A DNA stretch of 44,355 nucleotides, from assembly GCA_028293425.1 (NCBI GenBank), contig JAQGOV010000726.1, positions 1-44,355 of the forward strand, in the 5' to 3' direction. This DNA is from Verrucomicrobiales bacterium. Lineage in GTDB: Bacteria; Verrucomicrobiota; Verrucomicrobiia; Limisphaerales; JAQGOV01. The number at the start of each line of letters is the position of its first letter. Within the stretch, counting starts at the first letter, position 1. Positions 37,148-44,355 of this stretch are shown in pieces. The translations under genes and the position numbers were made by a program. The notes beneath the pieces are model-generated. The model did not search any database. It was not told the DNA's origin and saw only the letters and a program-made list of their open reading frames with translations.

Positions 37148-37422
37148 AAGCCCTCACCATCCTTGCCGTGCTGCTGCTCGCCGGCTGCTCGATTTCACCA
37201 AAGCCCGTCACCACGCCCCCACCGAAGCCTCATATCACCGCGCCGTCACTGACCGCCCTGGCCGATTGCGATGGGCCGGTGAAGCTCCGTGACGGCCCGC
37301 TCACCCAACAGCAGGCGGAAAACCTCTGGGGCGTCGATGACGACCGGCTGGTGGCTTGCGGGAAGCGTCACAAGATCCTCGCCAACTACATTCGCAAGCG
37401 TGATGCGGGACTGACCCGCTAA
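37144..37422 (+). CDS. Rz1-like outer-membrane lipoprotein spanin
   Basis: MKALTILAVLLLAGCSISPKP lipobox, Pro-rich; overlaps Rz stop. Confidence 0.78.
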   Translation: MKALTILAVLLLAGCSISPKPVTTPPPKPHITAPSLTALADCDGPVKLRDGPLTQQQAENLWGVDDDRLVACGKRHKILANYIRKRDAGLTR

Positions 37423-37438
37423 CCCAAAGGAAACCACC

Positions 37439-37606
37439 ATGAGTGTCTGGACCATCATCATCCTCTGCCTTGCCGCAGTGGGGCTCTACTACTTCTTTCC
37501 GAAGATGCCGCAGATTGCGCAGATCATCGTTGCCGTCATTGGTTGCGTGGTCTGTTTGCTCGTCATTGCGAACGCCTTCGGCATTTCAACTGGACTCCAC
37601 TTCTAG
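37439..37606 (+). CDS. 55-aa membrane protein, holin candidate
   Basis: MSVWTIIILCLAAVGLYYFFPKMPQIAQIIVAVIGCVVCLLVIANAFGISTGLHF; not in ORF track. Confidence 0.6.
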   Translation: MSVWTIIILCLAAVGLYYFFPKMPQIAQIIVAVIGCVVCLLVIANAFGISTGLHF

Positions 37607-37661
37607 CTCTGTTTGCGTCTCAGCGTCGGGACGCCCCTATTCTCTAACGACGGTATTGCAA

Positions 37662-38039
37662 ATGACCGACCGGGACGATTCCGATGACGACCGCCGCCGA
37701 GCGGCGCGCAGTACCGCCGAACGCCTTCAATTGCTGGAGGGGGATACTCAACACCTAGCGGGAAACGTCGGCAAGCTATTGATGCTGGCTGACACGTTTT
37801 CACCTCAACAGCTCGGCCAACTCAGGTCCGTGCTCCGCGAGGAGCTTGGCGACGCCGGGCTTCGTATCGACGGCCCCGACCATATCGATGAGGCTAGGGC
37901 AGACTTTGTCTTCATGCGTAAAATCCGCAAGGGCGCCGAGGGCTACGCCAGCAAGATCGGCTGGTTCTTCATCGCGGCAATTCTCGGTGGCGTTGTCTGG
38001 CTGGTCACGGCCGGGCTGACGTTCTGGAAGACGCACTGA
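37662..38039 (+). CDS. Membrane-anchored hypothetical protein (C-terminal TM)
   Basis: MTDRDDSDDDRRRAARSTAERLQ... WFFIAAILGGVVWLVTAGLTFWKTH. Confidence 0.65.
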   Translation: MTDRDDSDDDRRRAARSTAERLQLLEGDTQHLAGNVGKLLMLADTFSPQQLGQLRSVLREELGDAGLRIDGPDHIDEARADFVFMRKIRKGAEGYASKIGWFFIAAILGGVVWLVTAGLTFWKTH

Positions 38040-38413
38040 TGGCATGGCGCACCGGGCTTATTGCGCTAGTTGCGCTAGTTGCTGTTATTGCGGCGTGCGC
38101 AACGGTGGTATTTTTTACGATTCCGGCACATGGTGGGGAGATGTGCGGCCGCGCATCCTACTATGGCGCCGAGAGCGGCAACCGCACCGCCAACGGGGAA
38201 CATTTTACGGGGCGAGGAATGACCGCAGCCCATCGGTCAATGCCATTCGGCACGAAGCTGCGCGTTACCTATCGCGGCCGGTCGGTGGTGGTTCGGATCA
38301 ATGACCGCGGGCCGTACATCAAAGGCCGTTTCTTGGACCTCAGTCGAGCCGCCGCGGCAAAGCTTGGGATGATCCCGGCGGGTGTTGCGCGCGTCTGTGT
38401 TGAACGGCTGTAG
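38039..38413 (+). CDS. RlpA-like double-psi beta-barrel protein
   Basis: GRASYYGAESGNRTANGEHFTGRGMTAAHRSMPFGTKLRVTYRGRSVVVRINDRGPYIKGRFLDLSRAAAAKLGM. Confidence 0.93.
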   Translation: MAWRTGLIALVALVAVIAACATVVFFTIPAHGGEMCGRASYYGAESGNRTANGEHFTGRGMTAAHRSMPFGTKLRVTYRGRSVVVRINDRGPYIKGRFLDLSRAAAAKLGMIPAGVARVCVERL

Positions 38414-38450
38414 TTTCCTCCAAATATCTCCCCATACCCGAGAGAAGGGG

Positions 38451-38696
38451 TTAGGCCGCGTAGATCCCGCGTTCGGCATACCGTTTAATGGCGTCTGCCC
38501 GCGCCTGCGCCGCCGCAACAGATTGCCGAGGCTGCTTCAGCCGGTCGTCGCGTCCATTTAGCCAGCCGTGGATATAGGCTGCAGAACGGTTAGTCAGAGT
38601 CAGGGGCAGTGTATCCCGATCATCGGCCCTTCCGTCTCGATACCCCGCAACCATTTCGTCGTCAGTCGCGTCCATCTTCCATTCCTTCCATGTCAC
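38451..38696 (-). CDS. Hypothetical protein
   Basis: ORF with coding-like translation. Confidence 0.55.
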   Translation of the reverse strand: MTWKEWKMDATDDEMVAGYRDGRADDRDTLPLTLTNRSAAYIHGWLNGRDDRLKQPRQSVAAAQARADAIKRYAERGIYAA

Positions 38697-38704
38697 CTAG
38701 TAGG

Positions 38705-39118
38705 TTAGGCGCGCTCAACCTTGCCGTCAGGCCAGAATATCGTCACCGGCTTGCCCAGACTTCGCGCGTGCCGGATTGTGTACCAAGTCCCGCCGCGCGG
38801 TGTTTCCGGTCCCTTCGGCATTGCCAGCAGTTCGTCACACTCGGAAGCGATGTCGCGGTTGCGGTCCAGGTAGGGGCGCGGGTCGGACATGGTATCGAAT
38901 GGGCAGTTCGCTCGCTTCGCGTCTTTGATCGGCGGGTGCCCGTGAATAGGCACTGCGGGCAGGACTTGGCGGACGATGACGTGAGCATCGCAGTCCGCGT
39001 GTACGCAGTCACCGTGCCGGAACTTGGTCATGCCACTCGTCGGGAGGAAACTGCGGAACGCCTTCCTCTGGGCAGAGGTAGTCCCTTCGCTTGTTCCAGT
39101 GAACCCAAAATCCGTCAT
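38705..39118 (-). CDS. Rossmann-fold, SLOG/LOG-like nucleotide-binding protein
   Basis: MTDFGFTGTSEG...HGDCVHADCDAHVIVRQ...RNRDIASECDELLAMPKGPETPRGGTWYTIRHARSLGKPVTIFWPDG. Confidence 0.7.
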   Translation of the reverse strand: MTDFGFTGTSEGTTSAQRKAFRSFLPTSGMTKFRHGDCVHADCDAHVIVRQVLPAVPIHGHPPIKDAKRANCPFDTMSDPRPYLDRNRDIASECDELLAMPKGPETPRGGTWYTIRHARSLGKPVTIFWPDGKVERA

Positions 39119-39188
39119 CGGCCGGGCCACTTAGGTTCGATAAACCCCAGAGCGCGCCGCAAATCCGATGCTAAGTTATTGATTTCGT

Positions 39189-39238
39189 TGGTGGGCCCAC
39201 CAGGACTCGAACCTGGAACCAGACCGTTATGAGCGGTC
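39189..39238 (-). other. 3' half of a CAT-anticodon tRNA (tRNA-Ile2- or Met-like), anticodon stem-loop to CCA
   Basis: GACCGCTCATAACGGTCTGGTTCCAGGTTCGAGTCCTGGTGGGCCCACCA; no D-arm or 5' acceptor strand. Confidence 0.8.
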
Positions 39239-39620
39239 ATCGCACCGACTCCAGCGGCACTTCCTCTAGATATCCCGAGGCGCCGCGGTAAGGCATCCAC
39301 TCAATGGTGACGGTCGACGGCTTCGTTAGGTCCTCAACCGAAATGGCGCGTAGGGCCTCTATCGCTGCCTCATCGGGGACTGCGAACCATTCGCCACGAT
39401 GGCGCGCCGCCTCAAACTGCTTGTGCAAAAGCGCTTCCGCTGCATCAGCGATTTTGGCGTTGTCAAACACACGGTAGGCGATCATCTCCAATTCAAACGG
39501 ATTGCCGACCTGCAACGACATAAGGCGATGCTCTCGGTACCCGGCCACCCCGATCTTGAGGTACGCTTCACAGCGGATGAGATAGACGCTGGCCTTGCCT
39601 CCTCGACGCATCAGTTTCAT
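39237..39620 (-). CDS. GIY-YIG-like (T5orf172/Mug113-type) protein
   Basis: VYLIRCEAYLKIGVAGYREHRLMSLQVGNPFELEMIAYRVFDNAKIADAAEALLHKQFEAARHRGEWFAV. Confidence 0.78.
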   Translation of the reverse strand: MKLMRRGGKASVYLIRCEAYLKIGVAGYREHRLMSLQVGNPFELEMIAYRVFDNAKIADAAEALLHKQFEAARHRGEWFAVPDEAAIEALRAISVEDLTKPSTVTIEWMPYRGASGYLEEVPLESVR

Positions 39621-39843
39621 TTTACACTGTCTCCGAATTCCTGTTGCGGTATGATGCGCCCTATAGGCATCGCCTGTAAAACGCTCGGTCGTAACGTCAT
39701 GGTCTATCTAATGAATTCGCCGCGCCCCTCAGACTGGGGGACAAAGGGTCGCAGGTTCAAATCCTGTCACTCCGACCAACAATTCCGGGGCTTTCAGGCT
39801 CCTAGCGGCGGCGCCCATTTTACAGGGTAGCCGCCGTTTTACA
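39619..39843. promoter_or_regulatory. Putative attP: tRNA-Pro 3' core flanked by four RTTTTACA arm-type repeats
   Basis: ATTTTACA 39619-39626, TGTAAAAC 39675-39682, ATTTTACA 39817-39824, GTTTTACA 39836-39843; core 39734-39778; adjacent to int. Confidence 0.72.
39734..39778 (+). other. 3' half of tRNA-Pro(GGG), anticodon loop to CCA (att core)
   Basis: CTGGGGGACAAAGGGTCGCAGGTTCAAATCCTGTCACTCCGACCA; upstream 5' stem strand does not pair. Confidence 0.8.
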
Positions 39844-40861
39844 ATTTGCGCCTCGTTTTGTTCCCCAACTCAAGCTTGGTTATCGCCCCGTCTGTCTTCA
39901 GATAGTGCTTTTTGATGATGCGCTCAGCATCCTTTTCGGTGTGTCCCGACACCTCTGCAATTTCCTTGATCGATGCGCCGTCCCGAGATGCCAGGGTGAT
40001 GAATGTTCCCCGCAGATCATGGAAGGTGACGCCCGTCACCTCGGCCGCTCGCATCGCTTTCCCCCACGACGATCCAAAGCCGCTCGCATAGGGCCGGCCC
40101 TCCCGGTTGGTGAGAATGGTCACCGCCGTGCGCTTCTGAGCGTCCAGCAGCGCCTTAAGCTCCGCAACGACCCTCACCCGGACATTGGCGCCAGTCTTCC
40201 CCTGTCTGAGAGAAATGTATTGCCCGTCATAGGCCGTCCATGTCAGGCGCAGGAGGTCGCCCTGGCGCTGTCCCGTCCATCTGGCCAGTTCCATAGCCAA
40301 GACCATGCGCGCGGGCGCTGTAGCCTTGAATTTGGCGACTTGCTCATCGGTCCAGATCATCTCCCGGCGCGAGCTGTCGGCCAGCTTCGAAACTTTCTCG
40401 AGCGGGTTACGGTCTATGTCCTCTCGGTCGACGCCGAAGGCGAGGATCATTCCGAACACCGCCACGATCAGGTCGGCGGCGCGCGGTGTCTCCGCGAAGT
40501 TCTCATCGCGCCAGCGCAGTACATCTTTGCGGAACCCCTTGCCGTTGACGATGCTCAGCGGGAGGTCGAGGTATTCCGCCTCTATCCTGTCGATCGCCCA
40601 GTCGTACCCCTTGCGGGTCGAGTCCTTGCGGCCCTTATAGGCTTCGCTGGCGACATAGGCCTGGATCAGCTCCCCGACCGTTCCCTTACCGGCCGATTCC
40701 GGCCTGGAGCGGGTCAGCCGCGCAAACTCGATGACAAAGGCGTCAGTGTCGGGCTTTGCCTTGATCCGCGGGCCGCCGCGCCAAGCGTAGTAGTAGGTTG
40801 CGGGATCTCCGTTGGCGAGCTTCGCCTTGACCTTATGAACGCCCATGAGCTTTACGAGCAT
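39839..40861 (-). CDS. int: Tyrosine recombinase/integrase
   Basis: LAMELARWTGQRQGDLLRLTW (R), GVTFHDLRGTFITLASRDGASIKEIAEVSGHTEKDAERIIKKHY (H-x-x-R...Y). Confidence 0.95.
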   Translation of the reverse strand: MLVKLMGVHKVKAKLANGDPATYYYAWRGGPRIKAKPDTDAFVIEFARLTRSRPESAGKGTVGELIQAYVASEAYKGRKDSTRKGYDWAIDRIEAEYLDLPLSIVNGKGFRKDVLRWRDENFAETPRAADLIVAVFGMILAFGVDREDIDRNPLEKVSKLADSSRREMIWTDEQVAKFKATAPARMVLAMELARWTGQRQGDLLRLTWTAYDGQYISLRQGKTGANVRVRVVAELKALLDAQKRTAVTILTNREGRPYASGFGSSWGKAMRAAEVTGVTFHDLRGTFITLASRDGASIKEIAEVSGHTEKDAERIIKKHYLKTDGAITKLELGNKTRRKL

Positions 40862-41042
40862 CGCGCTGCGCCCTCCACGCCTCGATTGGCGACGGTGCTG
40901 CTACGGCCTCAATCTCGTCAACGGGAACGAAACGAGCTTCCCCGTCACGAATGACGAGGCCAAGGCGAACGCCGGCCGCTGCCGCACCCTTCAGGATGCG
41001 CGTCACGTCTCTCTGCCGGATGATCGCCGGACGGCTGCTCAT
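40833..41042 (-). CDS. Small excisionase-like protein
   Basis: MSSRPAIIRQRDVTRILKGAAAAGVRLGLVIRDGEARFVPVDEIE; overlaps int start. Confidence 0.6.
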   Translation of the reverse strand: MSSRPAIIRQRDVTRILKGAAAAGVRLGLVIRDGEARFVPVDEIEAVAAPSPIEAWRAQRDARKAHGRS

Positions 41043-41170
41043 CCCACCAGCCCCTTCCATACCCAAGCGACGACAGCGGAAATCTCATTGATCGCACCGA
41101 CAATCAGCGCAACCGCCAGCAGTCCTATACATACCCCAGTGAATATCAGGCCGTTAAAGCGGGGGATCAT
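41039..41170 (-). CDS. 43-aa membrane protein
   Basis: MIPRFNGLIFTGVCIGLLAVALIVGAINEISAVVAWVWKGLVG; ATGA overlap; not in ORF track. Confidence 0.55.
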   Translation of the reverse strand: MIPRFNGLIFTGVCIGLLAVALIVGAINEISAVVAWVWKGLVG

Positions 41171-41172
41171 GG

Positions 41173-41385
41173 CTACCACGACACGTCTTTGGTCAGGACG
41201 CATTTGCCCGTGTCGAGTTCGTAGCTCCAGTGATAGCTGTTCTTGCGGGCCACGCGCTGTAGAACAAGCCGCTCGTATTCGCTGAGCCTGTCGATGTCAG
41301 CCGGGTAGAGTACAATTGCTTCCCCAGCCTGAACAGCCTCGCTCAATGCCAGAGCGAAATTGCTCGGTTCGTCGGCGTCCGTCAT
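41173..41385 (-). CDS. Hypothetical protein (MTDADEPSNFALALSEAVQAGEAIVLYPADIDRLSEYERLVLQ...)
   Basis: Compact early operon. Confidence 0.6.
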   Translation of the reverse strand: MTDADEPSNFALALSEAVQAGEAIVLYPADIDRLSEYERLVLQRVARKNSYHWSYELDTGKCVLTKDVSW

Positions 41386-41840
41386 TTCCCCACCCCATCG
41401 GATAGGTGAGTGTTCTGGAGGGCGGCTTCGAACTCCTTTTTGAGGTCGTAGATGCCTACCATCGCACCGTCGATTTCGACCTCGTACAGGTTCCAGTCGC
41501 TTGCTACGTCGGCAAGCTGCACCGCCTTTCGCACCGCGTCGGCCATCTCGTCTGGCACCCCCACCTTCGTAGCCGGTGGCGTGAGGGCGGCAAGCAGCCG
41601 AGCCGATTCCTCGGGGGTGTACGGCGTGCGCGGTGGCGCAGTTCCCTGTGGCGCCGCTCCGATAGATTGCTCCCCCGTCGAGGCCCTGATAGAAGGGGTG
41701 GAGAGGGCGGTGCGGCACAACTCCGCAATCTCGGCAAACGAAAACGAGGTGTACATCGCGCTCACCGCTCCGGGACCGTCCGACATCGGGCTGGGAAACT
41801 GCGAGAAGCCCTTTATCTCGTTCTCGCACTCGTCAAGCAT
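41382..41840 (-). CDS. Hypothetical protein (start uncertain)
   Basis: ORF, overlapping downstream start. Confidence 0.55.
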   Translation of the reverse strand: MLDECENEIKGFSQFPSPMSDGPGAVSAMYTSFSFAEIAELCRTALSTPSIRASTGEQSIGAAPQGTAPPRTPYTPEESARLLAALTPPATKVGVPDEMADAVRKAVQLADVASDWNLYEVEIDGAMVGIYDLKKEFEAALQNTHLSDGVGK

Positions 41841-41885
41841 TTGGCGAAAGCTCTGTCGGCGCGTCCATCGTACCTGCGGGGTTGG

Positions 41886-42113
41886 TCATGCTGGCTCCTT
41901 GCGATAGGCTTGTCGGGCTTCGTTCATGGTTGGGTATGGCTGTTCGCCTCCGCCACGATTTGCGCTACGGCAGTGGGCGACGTTGAAGCAAGCCGTGGCC
42001 CAGCCCTTGTCTATAGGTCGGCCGTTCTGCCATCCCTGCACCTTGAACGTTTTTGTCGCGCGACCGCATTCCCAACACGGGGGATTTGGTGACTGTCTGC
42101 GAGGGCCGCTCAC
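41886..42113 (-). CDS. Cys-containing hypothetical protein
   Basis: PPCWECGRATKTFKVQGWQNGRPIDKGWATACFNVAHC. Confidence 0.6.
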   Translation of the reverse strand: MSGPRRQSPNPPCWECGRATKTFKVQGWQNGRPIDKGWATACFNVAHCRSANRGGGEQPYPTMNEARQAYRKEPA

Positions 42114-42161
42114 GGTGTCATGCTCCTCTGGTTTTGAGGTTGAAGGGCGCGGCGGGAAGGG

Positions 42162-42365
42162 TCATTTTTGCTCCTTTATGAGCATAAGCGTGAAGGTGTA
42201 CCCCACATCACCGGGGACGACCGGATGCCCAACCACCGTCCAACCCGCTTTTGTCCAGTCGCGTATGGTCGCCTGCAAAAGATCGGGGCGAACATTGTTG
42301 ATGACCTTGTTCTGCTTAGCGTCACCATAGGCACGGTCAGGTAGCGCGACGCGCTCACTCATCAT
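42162..42365 (-). CDS. Hypothetical protein
   Basis: ORF. Confidence 0.5.
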   Translation of the reverse strand: MMSERVALPDRAYGDAKQNKVINNVRPDLLQATIRDWTKAGWTVVGHPVVPGDVGYTFTLMLIKEQK

Positions 42366-42651
42366 CGTCTTCCTCTTCCCATTCTCTGTCGATTATGACC
42401 TCACACCAAGGCTGGTCCTCGTAGTAGTCACGGAGCTCGGCTAGCCGTTTCTCGTCGGCGTCAGCGACATACTTTTCAACGTCGCCATTCGTGTTGTTCC
42501 AGACGGTGATCTCATAGTGGACGCCCTTCATCGCGCCCTTTCCCCCAAGAGCGGCTTCAAGGATCGACCTCATCGTGTCCTCCGGAGAGGAGTCGCCCCA
42601 CGACAGTTTCGCGTCGAGGCCAGCTTGGACCATCTCGTCCGTGACTTTCAT
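42355..42651 (-). CDS. Acidic-tailed hypothetical protein
   Basis: MKVTDEMVQAGLDAKLSWGDSSPEDTMRSILEAALGG...EWEEEDDDE. Confidence 0.65.
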   Translation of the reverse strand: MKVTDEMVQAGLDAKLSWGDSSPEDTMRSILEAALGGKGAMKGVHYEITVWNNTNGDVEKYVADADEKRLAELRDYYEDQPWCEVIIDREWEEEDDDE

Positions 42652-42935
42652 GTGGCTATTACCTTTGCAGCGCGGAGGATGCCGTCTAGGGTAGCAACAA
42701 CGTCGCTTTCCCATTCGCCGGTCCCGTCCTTTGGGTCGTAGGTATCGAGCTTGAGCGCCTTGGCGAGACGGTCGAGCACGAAGTCAACGCCAGCATCTTG
42801 TCCTTCCCTCGCCTCTGCCAGTTCGCGGCGAGCCGTGAGGAGTTCGTTCGCCAGACTGTAGGTGACGCTCGACGGCTTGTCGGCGTATTCTCGGATCAAT
42901 TGGAGCAGCACGTCCTCGCTCACTGTCTCGGTCAT
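42648..42935 (-). CDS. Hypothetical protein
   Basis: ORF with overlap. Confidence 0.6.
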   Translation of the reverse strand: MTETVSEDVLLQLIREYADKPSSVTYSLANELLTARRELAEAREGQDAGVDFVLDRLAKALKLDTYDPKDGTGEWESDVVATLDGILRAAKVIAT

Positions 42936-43129
42936 AGCGTCGGTTCCACTGTGTTGGCGACAATCTCAGCGACGGGGCACGCAACGCCGGGTTTCAGCAT
43001 CTTCTGACACCACGAACACCACTGGACCGCTCGGGGGCCTCGCTTTATCTTGGTGAAGGTCCGTCGTTCGCACCTAGCGATTGGGGCATACTTCGCAAGG
43101 ATATCCGAGGCGTCGGTGTTGATGGTCAT
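42932..43129 (-). CDS. Small Cys-containing hypothetical protein
   Basis: MTINTDASDILAKYAPIARCERRTFTKIKRGPRAVQWCSWCQKMLKPGVACPVAEIV. Confidence 0.6.
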   Translation of the reverse strand: MTINTDASDILAKYAPIARCERRTFTKIKRGPRAVQWCSWCQKMLKPGVACPVAEIVANTVEPTL

Positions 43130-43221
43130 AGAATGCCCCTCTGCTTCAGCAGAAGCGGCAGGCCGAACCACAGTAACAGCCACAGGATGAAGGTGCCGTA
43201 GATGATCAGGTTCTCGGTCAT
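43126..43221 (-). CDS. 31-aa membrane peptide
   Basis: MTENLIIYGTFILWLLLWFGLPLLLKQRGIL, ATGA overlaps on both sides; not in ORF track. Confidence 0.5.
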   Translation of the reverse strand: MTENLIIYGTFILWLLLWFGLPLLLKQRGIL

Positions 43222-43442
43222 GATCTTGGACCGATGGTGACGGGGATGATGCGGTAGCCCTCCATGTCGAGTGCGGTCCAAACAGCATCTGTGTAGCGCC
43301 TCCGAACTTCCTTCCTCAGGACATCGAAGGAGCCGAGAACGATATCGCCCCCGTAACTCACCACCGCATATCCGTGGAGCACCTTAACGGGGCTTTGGAC
43401 GGAAAGGACTTTGGGGCCGAGAACAGGATTCTTGCGGGTCAT
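43218..43442 (-). CDS. Hypothetical protein
   Basis: MTRKNPVLGPKVLSVQSPVKVLHGYAVVSYGGDIVLGSFDV... Confidence 0.55.
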   Translation of the reverse strand: MTRKNPVLGPKVLSVQSPVKVLHGYAVVSYGGDIVLGSFDVLRKEVRRRYTDAVWTALDMEGYRIIPVTIGPRS

Positions 43443-43600
43443 TTGTTCCTCCGCAGTTCCTCGCGCATATGCGAAATCTTGATTTCCATGACCTCGATTG
43501 CCTCTTCCCAACTTATGCCGGGGTCTTTGGCGAATTCATCGATGAATGCGTCCAGGGCCTTCATGAAATCCATTCGCGGCTCGTCGTCCTTGCTGGTCAT
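43439..43600 (-). CDS. Small hypothetical protein
   Basis: MTSKDDEPRMDFMKALDAFIDEFAKDPGISWEEAIEVMEIKISHMREELRRNK; compact operon. Confidence 0.55.
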   Translation of the reverse strand: MTSKDDEPRMDFMKALDAFIDEFAKDPGISWEEAIEVMEIKISHMREELRRNK

Positions 43601-44055
43601 CTGGCGACCACCTTTCCATTCATTTTTCGGGAGCGGGACTTGTCGAAGCCCGGCGACTGAATCTCTGTTCTGCCGACGATAGGGCGGCGCTGCTCAGGTG
43701 GCAGGCGCGTTCGGAGCTTCGGCTTACGCGGGCGCTCGACGCGGGGTTTCGACGCACCAGGGCGGGCGGCATACAGCGCCTCGGCTACGGCGAACGGGTC
43801 GGGGATGCCCATGCCCGCCCACCAGCCCAATTCGCTTTCGCGGTGCTGGGCGTTGTGGTGCGGGCGGCACAGCGGCAGCACCCACTTGTCGTCGGGCTTC
43901 TCACCCTTGCCGGTGTAGCGCTTGCCATAGAGCGGCGCCGCAGATCGGATGTGCGCCGGGTCGTTTGGACCAGGGCGAGCGCACACGAGGCACGGAAGCG
44001 TTCGCACATAGGCGAGGAAGGCCGGGTCCTCTTGGCGCGGCTGCCGCTGGTTCAC
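43597..44055 (-). CDS. HNH-type nuclease (Ref/DUF968-like)
   Basis: PCLVCARPGPNDPAHIRSA...DDKWVLPLCRPHHNAQHRESELGWW. Confidence 0.78.
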   Translation of the reverse strand: MNQRQPRQEDPAFLAYVRTLPCLVCARPGPNDPAHIRSAAPLYGKRYTGKGEKPDDKWVLPLCRPHHNAQHRESELGWWAGMGIPDPFAVAEALYAARPGASKPRVERPRKPKLRTRLPPEQRRPIVGRTEIQSPGFDKSRSRKMNGKVVAR

Positions 44056-44355
44056 GCTGCCTGCTCCTGCCTGCCGATGGTCTCAGGATCGACCCCGAGC
44101 AGATCCCCAACGAAGTCCATCAGGTCGCTCTTGGACTGCTGGAACATCTTGGCGCCCATTGATCGCTTGGACTGGCTGACAGCCCTATAGACCGAGACCA
44201 CCTTGCCGCGCCGAATGGTGATGGCGTACTTGTCGCCCTCGTCCTTGAGCGCCGCCTGTAGCCGCTCGGCCTCGGCGTCCGACATGCAGACGTGCTGCTT
44301 CATGGTGCAATGGCCCTTGGCGATCAGTCCGTGCTTGCGGAGCATTTCGCTGTTC
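44052..44355 (-). CDS. Conserved phage early protein, C-terminal part, truncated by window end
   Basis: ...NSEMLRKHGLIAKGHCTMKQHVCMSDAEAERLQAAL...SQSKRSMGAKMFQQSKSDLMDFVGDLLGVDPE; open frame continues past window end. Confidence 0.75.
   Translation of the reverse strand, partial: NSEMLRKHGLIAKGHCTMKQHVCMSDAEAERLQAALKDEGDKYAITIRRGKVVSVYRAVSQSKRSMGAKMFQQSKSDLMDFVGDLLGVDPETIGRQEQAA

Noticed and set aside
39189-39270. Complete tRNA gene on minus strand
   Set aside because: Anticodon arm, T arm and CCA are present, but there is no matching 5' acceptor strand or good D arm; the upstream DNA codes the end of the GIY-YIG-like protein
39700-39778. Complete tRNA-Pro gene
   Set aside because: Sequence before the anticodon loop (TCAGA) does not pair with ACAAA after it, and no acceptor 5' strand CGGAGTG is present
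39804-39836. Terminator hairpin between att core and int (ggcggc...gccgcc)
   Set aside because: Loop of about 20 nt and no clear T-run in the needed orientation; more likely part of the att region
1-44355. Insertion sequences, toxin-antitoxin pair, rRNA, restriction-modification genes
   Set aside because: No transposase, no recognisable toxin-antitoxin pair, no rRNA and no methyltransferase motifs were seen in the translations; a real search could still find diverged ones

Overview
The window looks like an almost complete genome (about 44.4 kb) of a temperate, P22-like (podovirus-type) phage of an alphaproteobacterium; the host group is inferred from GC-rich coding style and tRNA type. Gene order: leftward early/recombination operon (ERF annealase, YqaJ-type exonuclease), S24-type repressor, rightward Cro-like gene and replication/early region, small and large terminase, portal, an HslV/proteasome-like Ntn-hydrolase, a GroES-like co-chaperonin, scaffold, capsid, beta-helix and decoration proteins, gp4/gp10-like tail factors, ejection proteins, a virion lysozyme, tail spike proteins, a GH19 endolysin with spanins and holin candidates, an RlpA-like protein, attP and tyrosine integrase, then a leftward early operon that runs off the right edge. 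The two window ends carry the C- and N-terminal parts of what appears to be one gene. The site next to int looks like an intact attP: a tRNA-Pro(GGG) 3' fragment flanked by four RTTTTACA repeats. Together these suggest a circular or circularly permuted phage genome rather than an integrated prophage. Main points for follow-up: twin repressor-operator promoters with a probably leaderless cro; a 12-bp tandem-repeat gene (SAAX)n as first gene of the PL operon; a second 12-bp iteron-like array inside a putative replication gene; two tRNA 3' fragments from different tRNAs around a GIY-YIG-like gene; a portal tail overprinted by a second ORF; a proteasome-like plus GroES-like pair in the head module; and a reversed two-gene cassette in the late operon. 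All family calls come from reading the translations; no database search was run.
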